A stretch of 64,000 nucleotides of DNA from Hexactinellida sp. DTS-2022. Lineage: Eukaryota; Porifera; Hexactinellida. The DNA lies in assembly GCA_028753945.1 (NCBI GenBank), contig JAPNXP010000011.1:3968001-4032000 (forward strand). Direction: 5' to 3'. Under the pieces are notes generated by a model. The model saw nothing but the letters and a program-made list of their open reading frames with translations. It made no database searches and was not told the origin of the DNA. Numbering within the stretch: the first letter of the stretch is position 1; the number at the start of each line of letters is the position of its first letter. Shown here in pieces: positions 23,367 through 32,808 of this stretch. Both the position numbers and the translations under genes were made by a program.

Positions 23367-23865
23367 CAGAGCATTAAGCGCTCCTCATTTTTTGGAGCGC
23401 GCTCCCGCTCCGCGCTCCTAACCATAAAAAGGAGCGGCGCTCCTGTTTCGCTCTTCCGATAAAAAAAGGAGCGCTCTCTCGCTCCAGCTACTGAAAAATT
23501 GGAGCGCGGTCACTTTGCGCTCCTTCATTTCTTGTGCACCAAAATATGTTAAATAAAAAAATATGTTTATCTAGTTAATTAATTCTGATTCGCGCTTAAA
23601 AACTGCGGAAACCTCATGGTAACTTTGTTAGGTCATATAATCATATTATTACAATATCTCTAAATATTTACATACCAAATGACACATTCCCTAGTATAAA
23701 TAATGTAATTGTACGTTCTTCCTGCTCTGATTATCCAATATATCGATGTTTCGTCATTATTCTATGATTTATGTAATTTTGTATTGGATTAGTGATATTT
23801 TAAAAAGGAGTGCGCTCCAGTGAGCACGCTCCTAAAAAAATGGAGAGCGATCTTTTAATGCTCTG
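23367..23865. mobile_element. 499-bp hAT-type MITE with GGAGCGC repeats
   Basis: CAGAGCATTAA faces TTAATGCTCTG. The 8-bp duplication ATAATTTC is exact (23359-23366, 23866-23873). The flanking parts carry many GGAGCGCGCTCC/GCTCC blocks in both orientations, and the centre is AT-rich. Confidence 0.9.
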
Positions 23866-23947
23866 ATAATTTCTCAATTAGATTCAATTTAATTGATACT
23901 TGCACTAACACAGTTCAGATAGGAATCTGCTTACGGAGCCTCTAAGT

Positions 23948-24460
23948 CAGGGGTTCGCAAACTCGCCTTTTTAGGCCGCATGCGGCCGGATTGCTTCTTT
24001 AGTGCGGCCGGTAGCAACAATGCCTAAAATGTTCTACGAGGACAATTTTGAATTTTTGGAACATTTTAAGGAATTTACTTCAATACTTGAAATTTTAGAT
24101 ATTTTGTTTTAGAATAGATACTATAAGGATTGCCATATAACTGACTATTTACTCTGACCTCAATTTAATTAACGTGTACACAGTTTACTATCTAATTTTG
24201 TTATTCTAACACCAGTGAACTATAGATATATATAAGTTTAAAAAATCTGGGGCAAGCCCCGATACCCCAGTTTAATTCGCTCAATTTGTTTCTTGGGCAC
24301 CTCCTTTTGAACATTTCTGGATCCGCTAGGATTCTTATACGTATCGTAAGGCTATAAACCAAATAGATTCATACGAAAAAATAATTTTATTAGACGCGGC
24401 CGGTAATTATATGTTCTTACCTAATGTGGCCGGTATGCTGCAAAAGTTTGCGAACCCCTG
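23948..24460. mobile_element. 513-bp hAT-type element
   Basis: CAGGGGTTCGCAAACT and AGTTTGCGAACCCCTG are perfect 16-bp inverted ends. The duplication CTCTAAGT is exact (23940-23947, 24461-24468). GCGGCCGG motifs near both ends are characteristic of this MITE type. There is no transposase. Confidence 0.93.
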
Positions 24461-24551
24461 CTCTAAGTTTAAAGTAAAGTATATCTGATACTTATGTATA
24501 TCTCATTAGTCAACTGGCCCGTTATTATAGGCAAATGTATGCATTAATTAA

Positions 24552-24986
24552 TGCATTGCCTATTATAATACGGATATAAGCTAAACTATGCCCCCTATTG
24601 GCATAATTTACATTGTGTATGGGGTAATCAACCAGTCCAATGGAACCACTTTTGAGAATCTTAGATTTGTGGTTAAGCCCAAATGTGTGCTTTTGTGACG
24701 TCATAATCCCGTTATTTCGTTAGAAAACCAATAGATCGTTGTCAGCGTTAAAAATTACCCCACATGCAATTTTTCAGATTTCTAGAGCTTATGGTCTTTC
24801 CTAATAATTCTGGACAAACACACAAACATCCACAATTGTGCTTTTAAATGCAAAAATTGTTTAATTAATTTATAGTTAATAATTATCCGATAACAATTAG
24901 TATACCTATACACTATTAACCCATACACAATGCAAATTATGCCAATAGGGGGCATAGTTTAGCTTATAGCCGTATTATAGTAGGAA
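24552..24986. mobile_element. TIR element with nested Helitron-like insert
   Basis: CCTATTATAATACGG..GCTAAACTATGCCCCC and its complement ending CCGTATTATAGTAGG form arms of about 70 bp, flanked by imperfect ATGCATT and AATGCAT. Between about 24690 and 24855 is Helitron-like sequence (TGACGTCATAATCCCGTTAT.., CAATAGATCGTTGTC, TCTGGACAAACACACAAAC) also seen at 63340-63480. Confidence 0.7.
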
Positions 24987-25089
24987 ATGCATACAAATAT
25001 GCATAAGTTTAGATATTTAGATATGCATAAGTGTTCATATAAAATCCTATTTGAACTAGACAAATCTTTTCTCTATTCTGTTTTCCACC

Positions 25090-25206
25090 TCACGGTGGGT
25101 AAGACTGCGAAGCGGCAGTTATTTGTAATACGTAGAGTCTACCACGAACGAACAAAGGTCGCGATGCGACCGAGACCAAAGGGCTCGTATAGTAAAGCAC
25201 AATTGT

Positions 25207-25243
<37 letters not shown>

Positions 25244-25360
25244 CAGAAATAATAGGACTAGATATCTGAAAATTTGCATGCAGGGGTAATTTTGTACTGC
25301 GACAACGATCTATTGGTTTTTGAAGAGAAATATTCGCATTTGCATCCAAAGTTGACAAAA
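25090..25360 (-). repeat. hairpin module, GT microsatellite, Helitron-like segment
   Basis: The complements of CCTTTGGTCTCGGTCGC and GCCGCTTCGCAG occupy 25100-25190. A (GT)n run of about 30 bp follows (25209-25240), then ATCTGAAAATTTGCATGCAGG and GCGACAACGATCTATTGG, the same segment as at the right edge of the window. The order of modules is that of an inverted copy joined to a direct one. Confidence 0.6.
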
Positions 25361-25598
25361 TATGTTGGCCAATTAAATTCGAGAGTTTGTTAGTATGGAT
25401 TAGCTAGACTTCATTCAATTAGTAAAATGCTTAATAGAAAGATTTTCTGAGGCTGCAAATAAATTCATCTAAGCAATCATTTTGTGACGAATGTCCTGGC
25501 AGGAGTATGCTAGTGAGAACCTAGCATATCAGCAGTACGGCACAGGGGCCAGAGGGTACGGCAGTACGGTGGTAACTAGGGACGGACGGGCTAGGTCC

Positions 25599-25652
25599 AG
25601 GTGGTCGAGGGTTACCCTTCTGATGAGTCCTTGTAATAAGACGAAACCATTT
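25599..25652 (+). ncRNA. type III hammerhead ribozyme motif
   Basis: All core bases of the hammerhead are present. The cleavage triplet is GTC (25604-25606, cut after C25606). Stem I is GAGGG/CCCTT with a TTA loop (25607-25619; one G-U). The core CTGATGA is 25620-25626. Stem II is GTC/GAC (25627-25629 and 25640-25642) with a 10-nt loop. The core GAA is 25643-25645. Stem III is open: AGGTGGT (25599-25605) pairs with ACCATTT (25646-25652), 7 pairs including two G-U. Ends lying in stem III make it type III. The 25490-25700 segment is C+G-richer than its surroundings. In animals such motifs come from Penelope-type or retrozyme-like retroelements; here no reverse transcriptase is seen. The 95-codon frame across it is probably not a gene. 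Confidence 0.75.
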
Positions 25653-25845
25653 CCATTACACGTAGACTCCTATGGACCGGAGTGCGTAGGCGCTCTGGTT
25701 CATTACAATTTGACTATTTTATTGAATGTTATTATTTTAGTATTATTTGTAATCGAGCTATCCTTATGGTTCAGCTGAAATTTATTGAGCGACTAATAGG
25801 AGAATTCGAATTTCCCAAACAAATTGATAGTGTGTACCATTCTTA

Positions 25846-27350
25846 TTAAGGAGACTTTATGAGGAATATATTTATTACACTGTTATGGGCAATATGAGAA
25901 ATTGGGCATTTTGCATAATGCTCTAGTCCTAGATTTTGAGTTTTTTGCCAAATACGCTGACTAAAATGGAACCAACATCCATAATTTTGCACATTTGGAT
26001 AAATTTCTTTAAATGCATTCCTTGGAGCTGCCTCCCAATCCGACATAGTTACTTCAGGTTGAAATTGGGGAATAAGTTTACGAATCTCATTTAATACTGC
26101 CTTATATAGATTTTTGTCTTCAGCTGTCATAAGACAATGTATGCCTGGTAAAGTATATCGTCCTGTCACGAAAAAATTGGTCCGGGACCAATTTTGGCCT
26201 GCTATAAATGGTCCTAGCTTGCTAAAATAGGTCCGGCCTAAACTTTTTGCTAGATCGCATTGTTAGATCGCACTAAAGTTGCTAAAACAGAGCTCCCACT
26301 AGTGCGAAATTGTGTAGGACAATCAATAATTAAATTGAAAATGTATCTTTTTCTAATTGTCTACTATGGTTCAGGGGGAAAAGGAGTCCCTTGTAAGTAT
26401 GAAGGCATGAATAATAGTGAAAAGAATTGGTTTTGTAATTGTGATATATGGAGTTACGGTGTAAAGATCAACTTTGTAATTGTGTATTATTGACTATTGT
26501 GAAAACATTTGCATCTCTATGTATTCTTGTGTTGATGAATGATAAAAGCTATATAATTATTGTCTTGGAATGGCTGTCCGGCGGGGGCCACCTTTGGCCA
26601 ATGGGGACCGCCTTTGGCGACCAAAACTGGTCCGGCCGGACCATTTTTGGCGACCAAAACTAGTCCGACCGGACCATTTTTGGCAGTCAAAATTGGTCCC
26701 GGACCATTTTTGGCAGTCAAAAGTGGTCCGGCCGGACCAGTTTTGACCCGGACCAATTTTGGCGTGACAGTCCAACAGTTAGGAAAATCGTCCACAACTG
26801 GAAAAATTGGACTGGATCTGTTTGAAAAGTTCCATCAAACTGAATACTTTTGACCAGGGGCAAATTAGTTTTTAGTTTATCAGAAAAGAAAATTATTGCG
26901 GTTTTGTTATCAACAGACACAGTACTCCGATAGTAGCCACCGATAGGATTTCTTAAAATTCGATAGCATTTGCAGGTATTTTAGGTTGTAACATTCTCCT
27001 TGAACGATACATTGAAGATTCACACTGGGGGAATGATACACTAGATCCAGCTGGATCATCTCTTGTGATATCGTCAAAGATTTTTCTCAAACAATCTTGC
27101 GAACTCCGTGCCTTAGTTTTGCATTTAGATTTTAATTCAAATACTTCGGATTTGTATTGCACCAAACTGTGGTTATGTATGGCCATTGGTGAAATTAAGT
27201 TCGTATCCATATGTAACTTTGACGTTGCTTTACATCCATCTCTAAAGAGAACGCAATTCAAATAAGTCTTGTTTTCTTTTACTTTACATTGAAGATATTT
27301 GTGCCCATCTGTAGTTGGGAGAATCTTCCCTGTTAGACGTCTATATAACC
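25846..27350 (-). pseudogene. MULE transposase with FLYWCH finger, decayed
   Basis: Read on the minus strand, three blocks align in order to a MULE-type transposase. First is a FLYWCH zinc finger (about 27350-27160: DGHKYLQCKV, YLNCVLFRDGCKAT, HNHSL). Next is the start of the DDE domain with the first Asp (26900-26770: SIQFDGTFQTDP, FFQLWTIFLTVG). Last is the remainder with the second Asp (26163-25846: GRYTLPGIHC, MSDWEAAPRNAF, GCWFHFSQRIWQK). The frame is broken between the first two blocks. Between the last two lies a 606-bp element; removing it and one GTCC copy restores VGRYTLPG exactly. The C-terminal part with the last catalytic Glu is missing. A weaker FLYWCH relic (TTTDGHKY) is at about 37690-37790. 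Confidence 0.82.
26164..26769. mobile_element. Ginger-like TIR element, copy 2, inside the MULE relic
   Basis: Ends TGTCACGAAAAAATTGGTCC and GGACCAATTTTGGCGTGACA are inverted. An exact 4-bp duplication GTCC lies at 26160-26163 and 26770-26773. The interrupted transposase reading gives an independent proof of the insertion point. It is about 606 bp with no gene: the MLDRTKVAKTELPLVRN frame inside is shared with copy 1 but resembles nothing I know. TGT..ACA ends plus a 4-bp duplication suggest the Ginger group; Sola elements also give 4 bp. Confidence 0.85.
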
Positions 27351-27414
27351 AATTGTGTATTCCATTTGCTCAGTAGAAGGATATACTTTATAGATATGTG
27401 AGATGATGTTATAT

Positions 27415-27515
27415 TAACTTATACGAGCCCTTCGGTCTCGGTCGCTTTGCGACAGATCGGTGCTGTGCACCTCAAGTTAACGGCCGCTACGCGGCCTTAC
27501 TCCTCACAAACAATT
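27415..27515 (+). repeat. GC-rich hairpin module
   Basis: ACGAGCCCTTCGGTCTCGGTC, GTCGCTTTGCGAC and GGCCGCTACGCGGCC are short self-complementary blocks in an AT-rich setting. Nearly the same order occurs at 63503-63580. Confidence 0.7.
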
Positions 27516-27570
27516 GATTGCATAGTTAGTAAATATTTGTCATAGTTATATACTTATAATACACGTTCTC

Positions 27571-28010
27571 TTATAATACCCGTTGAAAGCTAACTTCTAG
27601 GTTGATTTTGAATTTCATTAATTTGTTTACCTATTTTGTGTAAACAACAACAACAAATATTCTTATATTAAATTTATAAATGCGAAATTCGTGTTCAGCA
27701 TACTTATTTACCTATAATACCCGTTGAAAGCTAACTTCTAGGTTAATTTTGAATTTCATTAATTTGTTTACCTATTTTGTGTAAACAACAACAACAAATA
27801 TTCTTATATTAAATTTATAAATGCGAAATTCGTGTTCAGCATACTTGTTTACCTATAATACCCGTTGAAAGCTAACTTCTAGGTTGATTTTAATTTTCAT
27901 TAATTTGTTTACCTATTTTGTGTAAACAACAACAACAAATATTAATATGAGAAATTTATAAACGCGAAATTCGTCTTCAGCATACTTGTTTACCTATTAT
28001 AACATTTGAA
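27571..28010 (+). repeat. 141-bp tandem repeat, about 3.1 copies
   Basis: Units begin TATAATACCCGTTGAAAGC at 27572, 27713 and 27854, exactly 141 bp apart, with few changes. A fourth partial unit is diverged. Related single units occur at 34890-35060. Helitron-like CCGGACAAACACACACAC follows at about 28070. Confidence 0.9.
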
Positions 28011-28204
28011 AGTTAGTTTATATCCCAATATTAATTGCGGTTTCTATTCCCCCATCACTTTAATATAATCCGGACAAACACACACACAAACACATAAACA
28101 ACAATCGAGATTTAATAATATAGATATATCTAATATCTTCAATTTTGTTGACTATTAGCGAATTACTCGACGAAGGATATAATAAGAAACTCATTACAGT
28201 AAGG

Positions 28205-28370
28205 TTTCAAAATAGAATGAGAAACTCTTCAAAATCGAGTCGAACTAATGACAACCCTAGTAAAATCGAGTCGAACTAATGACAACCCTAGTAAAAACCG
28301 AGTCGAACTAATGACAACCTATGAAATTCGAACTAATGACAACCTTCAGAATTCGAACTAATGCATGCAC
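28205..28370 (+). repeat. degenerate short tandem repeat
   Basis: About five copies of CGAACTAATGACAACC with spacers of variable length. It ends AATTCGAACTAATGC, close to the end of the 32-bp array at 38489-38770, so both arrays probably come from one element type. 28390-28570 then holds a decayed relative of the CGAATATTCG MITE. Confidence 0.75.
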
Positions 28371-28570
28371 CCCCTAATAACTAACTTGTGTCTTTTATAC
28401 TTTGTAACCAAGATTAAACTTTGAAACATTAACAAAAAACTATTTTCCACTGTATTTTGAGTCTTGAATTTGATTTAATGGTTAGCCATCAAAACAAACG
28501 AAAATTCAAATATTCGTTCATTTAGAAAAAGATCGTTCGTTACATTTCGAATATTTGTCTCAGGCCTAGT

Positions 28571-29662
28571 TGTATGTCATACCTTCCAACCTATTTGAGT
28601 CCCCTGAACACAATCAGTAATTTTGCCCTGAAAAAATCCCCGTACAAATTTAATAAATCCCTGTACGCCTGTATATAAGAGCCAAAATGGTTAAAATCTC
28701 TGTACCATACAGGGAATCCCTGTATGGTTTACTTACCGTATTTTCTATGGATTCACTTTATAATTCCTATCACATATCTATACTTATAAGGATTCACATC
28801 TCAGATCCTGTCATAATGGTCCAAAATATCTATGCTAATATGGAAATTATTAAATGCTATCTTGATGCATTAACAAAATCTGATAGTATAATATTTCTAA
28901 TTATATATAGGACTCTTTGTAAATGTTACTGTAATAGGAAGTATAAAGTGTGAAGCCATAGGAAAGGCGGTAAGTAAACCGTCATTGATAAATAGTATCC
29001 TTGGTTAACAGTGGTTATAGTAATAGAGGTAAGTAAACCGTCATACAGCAGGTTAATACTGGTCCTATAACTCGAGGTGGCGATAGGGAGGGGCAATTGG
29101 CCTACTTTCTTATAGCGCTGTTTTCCCCAGGATTCTCCCTTCACATAATGACCACAAGCTTAATACGATATATAAGGTATTTCGTTAAATATGAATAATA
29201 AGTTTTCAAATTGATAATCAATACAAGGCAAACACATCGGTATGTTACAACTTAGAATACAGAATTAGGATATAATTTCCTCTTAATAAATTCGATGCAT
29301 TTATTGAACAGTATAAATTATTCATGCAGCATCATTAATTCAGTTTTCCAACTGACCAAAAATAGACTAAATAATTATTATTCAGAAATAGGGTAACCTC
29401 GATATATAGATACTTTGTAATATCAATGTTAAAAATGCAAATTATTCGTATAAATAGAATAGGTATATTGCAGCCTAGAGCCTATTCTTCACTCCGTTAA
29501 TTCTTAGATCTTCAATATATATACATGTGAACTACTATATCATCTTGCACATGTGCAATATGTTTGTGTATACCTAGTTCAGTGATATCTTTATAACTCT
29601 AGTGAATTTTCTTCATCACAAAAGTTAGTCATTAAATTTTCAAACATTTTAGAAATAAGGAT
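28571..29662. other. intergenic, upstream of intact MGAT4 copy
   Basis: CCTGTACNNNTACAGGGAATCCCTGTA palindromic pieces occupy 28610-28730. GTAAGTAAACCGTCAT is duplicated near 28970 and 29030. No gene is supported. No clear promoter element can be named. Confidence 0.5.
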
Positions 29663-31192
29663 ATGCGAAACAAAATAATCTATTTAGTAGCAGCAATTAT
29701 ATTGCTATACTTCATGATACAACAAGTTCTAATTTTAAATAGTCGCAATGTAAACCTCTACGTGGAGTTGAAAGAATTGAACGACAATTATACCAATGCT
29801 ATACAGGAATTGGATGAGATAAAAATGGAAACTAATGAGAACATAACTGTAATGGTTCAAACAGATTTCACTCGAGAAAATTACAGCCAAGTATCAATCC
29901 TGTTAAAACCAACACAATCAAATGCAAAATTTGCATATAGAGCACGAGGGAAGGACCATAGGTATAAACTCATTGACGAAATAACAATTGATAAATTTAG
30001 AATAATCTCGGAGGCTGGAAGGAAATATTACAAAGTGGTTTATGGAATACCCACAGTCGCCAGAACACAAAATAAAAAATATTTGATTGAAACACTCATT
30101 TCCCTTTTCAATAATTCCACAAGTATTCAAAAACTAAATGTGTTAGTCATCATTTTTGTAGCTGACATAGACACTGACAGATGTGAAGAGGTGATTGACC
30201 TAGTTATGTATAATCACTATGCCTCGTTTAGAAGAGGTAACATTGAGGTAGTCTGTCCCCATCCCACGCTCTACCCGCCTCTAGACGACTTGCCATCTAC
30301 ATTAGGAGACCCTGAAGATCGGATAAAGTGGCGCTCTAAACAGAACTTAGATTTCGGGTTTCTGATGTGGTACGCTAGCAACAAAGGAGAGTATTACGTG
30401 CAGTTGGAAGATGACATTATAGCCGCTACAGACTACGCTTACCATATCGACCGACATGTGGATAAAGTGAAGGATGATTTCTGGTTTCTAATTCACTTTT
30501 CATTGCTAGGGTTTATAGGAAAGTTGATGCGAACTAACGATCTGCTATCGTTTGCTTCTTATCTGCTGCTTTTCTACTCTAATCAACCTTGTGATTGGCT
30601 GGTGTATGACTATGGTAGATCACTTGTATGCTATTCTGGTCTAGATTTTGAGAGTTGTGCATCTCTTCTCGATAAAATATACACTGTGTACAAGCCTTCA
30701 CTCTTCCAGCATATGGGAACTGTATCTAGTTTGCCAGGGAAGACCATGGATGCAAAGGATCCTCTATTTAGCGATGGACTTGCAATGCCGTTCAAGACAC
30801 CAATTTACTCCAACCCATCAGCAAAAATAAATTCTACATTTACTATCTACGAGTATTACACTGCGGATATGCTCTACGAGGGAAAGGGCTATTTGTGGTC
30901 GAATCTAACTCTCGAAGGGGACAGTATTGAAGTAGAGTTTCTCCAACCACAGGAGTTAACAGGAATGAATATACGAACAGGCAGTGTAGCTCATCCTGAG
31001 GATATACTGCAACACGGGGTGGTAGAGTTCAAAACTGTAGAAAATAGTGATTATGAACTTTGGTGTGAATTCAAAGAAGGACAAGCCAACTGTACTTCGA
31101 CAGCACGCAAACAAATAAATGTGATACGTATTTTAGTACTAAAATCCCAATCCCGCTGGTTGCTAATTTCGCATTTTGAATGCTTACTTTAG
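29663..31192 (+). CDS. GnT-IV-like N-acetylglucosaminyltransferase (MGAT4 family)
   Basis: The product is 509 residues and intact. Residues 5-25 form one membrane segment near the N-terminus, giving a type II Golgi topology. A short stem with a coiled stretch (30-60) follows, then the catalytic region from YKVVYGIPTVART (124-135) on. Family marks are EDRIKWRSKQNLDFGFLMWY (218-237), the metal/nucleotide-binding acidic triad in YVQLEDDII (EDD at 249-251), HFSLLGFIGKL, PCDWLVYDY and KPSLFQHMGTVSSLPGK, then a C-terminal beta-rich domain. MGAT4 enzymes add GlcNAc in beta-1,4 linkage to the alpha-1,3 mannose arm of N-glycans, creating a further antenna. Which subtype it matches best cannot be told here. 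It is single-exon. Its sister at 17.3-18.8 kb is frameshifted, so this is the sole intact copy in the window. Confidence 0.92.
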   Translation: MRNKIIYLVAAIILLYFMIQQVLILNSRNVNLYVELKELNDNYTNAIQELDEIKMETNENITVMVQTDFTRENYSQVSILLKPTQSNAKFAYRARGKDHRYKLIDEITIDKFRIISEAGRKYYKVVYGIPTVARTQNKKYLIETLISLFNNSTSIQKLNVLVIIFVADIDTDRCEEVIDLVMYNHYASFRRGNIEVVCPHPTLYPPLDDLPSTLGDPEDRIKWRSKQNLDFGFLMWYASNKGEYYVQLEDDIIAATDYAYHIDRHVDKVKDDFWFLIHFSLLGFIGKLMRTNDLLSFASYLLLFYSNQPCDWLVYDYGRSLVCYSGLDFESCASLLDKIYTVYKPSLFQHMGTVSSLPGKTMDAKDPLFSDGLAMPFKTPIYSNPSAKINSTFTIYEYYTADMLYEGKGYLWSNLTLEGDSIEVEFLQPQELTGMNIRTGSVAHPEDILQHGVVEFKTVENSDYELWCEFKEGQANCTSTARKQINVIRILVLKSQSRWLLISHFECLL

Positions 31193-32464
31193 ATTTATCG
31201 GGACATATTAAGTTTGTGTTATACGTATTCATTACAGACACTGTTTCTGCTTTTTAATAATTGTTATGTTTACTTTTATGTACAGTTATCAGAGTTAATC
31301 TCTTGCTTTGTCGGATATTAATGGGCAAGATAAGCTACAACTTTGGTATCGTCAATTATGGATGGAGTTCTCCAGAGCAAATTATGAATTAATAATAATA
31401 CTCGATGATTGTCTATATGTTTATAAGTATGTGTTTTAGTTTGTTTTTTTGCTCATGTCTCAGCATAGCACTAAATTTGTATTTTTGATAAGTATATTGC
31501 CACCGACAGTGATTATTACAATTTTTATGGAAGATGGCATATCCTATTGAATAATACATTAATTGCTATACAAGCAATGCAAATATTTTAATTTTTCTCA
31601 ACTAATTAAGTGATTTGTTTGTAGAAGCAAGTTCAGTATTGTTTATTAAGAGTTATACTTGATCTGACAGTATAGGGCCGACGGAAGCGATCAGGCCATG
31701 GCTGAACACTTTATAACTGCTTCCGCCAGCCCTGCAGTATATTGTCTTGCTTTATACTTTTAAATTAGGAAATATATCTATCTCTTAGGTACTCAGGACC
31801 TGACTCCCGTTATAATAATAACACTTCTAGAGTTGTATTGCATCCCAATGTGGTTAATATAGCATAATCATAAAAGTATTTAGACATAATAACAGTGCTG
31901 CTAGGAGTGGATTCCAGATATATTAAGTTATAAGACTAGATTACTAGCAAGATAATAGAAAACAGGGAAACTTCCTTAACGAATACCTACTCTGAACATA
32001 ATTATAAATTAGGGGCCCCGGCATGCGATTAGACCCGGAGCCCCTGCTGGCAACCGATGGCCATAATTTTACCTTATAGAGAGGTTTGGTGACTCGTGAC
32101 CTTCGTTATATAAGGCCTTACTACTACTCCGAACCATGGATTACTTAAAGGCCATTGATTATTAGCTGACATATCTTTATCTCAATAGTTAGTAATGACA
32201 GACCTGAGGAATGCATTATAATTATATAGGAAGTTAGGAACATGATATCAAGGCATGCATAACACCTTTTAGAATTGTGATATATCACCATTTGATTACG
32301 TAATCGCTATTTTTCGTGGGAATTATCATGTTTTTATAGCCTGCTTTTAACATAGTTAAACGCGTTATAAATGTTCAAAATTGGAACATGAGGATGTCCA
32401 TAACTAGTTGAATGAAATATATCGAAATTATAAATGCAATGTTGACACATCCCTCGGTTGTCAG
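31193..32464. other. intergenic, AT-rich, small repeat ends
   Basis: Homology to the other MGAT4 copy extends a few dozen bases past the stop, to about TTGTGTTATA.GTATTCATTACAG. At 31674-31735 AGGGCCGACGGAAGC faces GCTTCCGCCAGCCCT, a short MITE with CAGTAT on both sides. No gene is supported. Confidence 0.5.
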
Positions 32465-32808
32465 GGAAATGTATATTTCTTAAAATGAGCCATAACTTAA
32501 AAATTATCAATTTTATGGAAACTATGATAGTACTGATCTATCCGCAATTGGTAACTTCCTATTCATTGATAATACATTTTCTAGGCCTAAGTTCAATAAT
32601 CTTTGAGATAATGAGATTATTAGCACATAATTATTTATATGGTAATACACTCATTATCTCAAAGATTATTGAAGTTAGGCCTAGAAAATGTATTATCAAT
32701 GATACAATGAATAGGAAGTTACCAATTGCGGATAGATCAGTACTAGCATAGTTTCCATAAAATTGATAGTTTTTAAGTTATGGCTCATTTTAAGAAATAT
32801 ACATTTCC
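32465..32808. mobile_element. 344-bp near-perfect palindrome
   Basis: The left half (GGAAATGTATATTTCTTAAAATG..) is matched by the right half (..CATTTTAAGAAATATACATTTCC) over arms of roughly 155 bp with very few differences and a short AT-rich centre near 32636. No convincing target duplication is seen. A 97-codon frame within it is a by-product. Confidence 0.88.

Noticed and set aside
24987..25289. 100-codon frame with poly-Val/Cys run
   Set aside because: The run is translation of the GT microsatellite, and the frame spans several repeat pieces.
25491..25778. 95-codon ATG frame with a C-terminal hydrophobic segment
   Set aside because: It runs straight through the hammerhead motif, has no recognisable domain, and its composition changes abruptly in the middle. 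More likely a chance frame in a retroelement fragment.
32458..32751. 97-codon frame
   Set aside because: It lies wholly inside the 344-bp palindrome.
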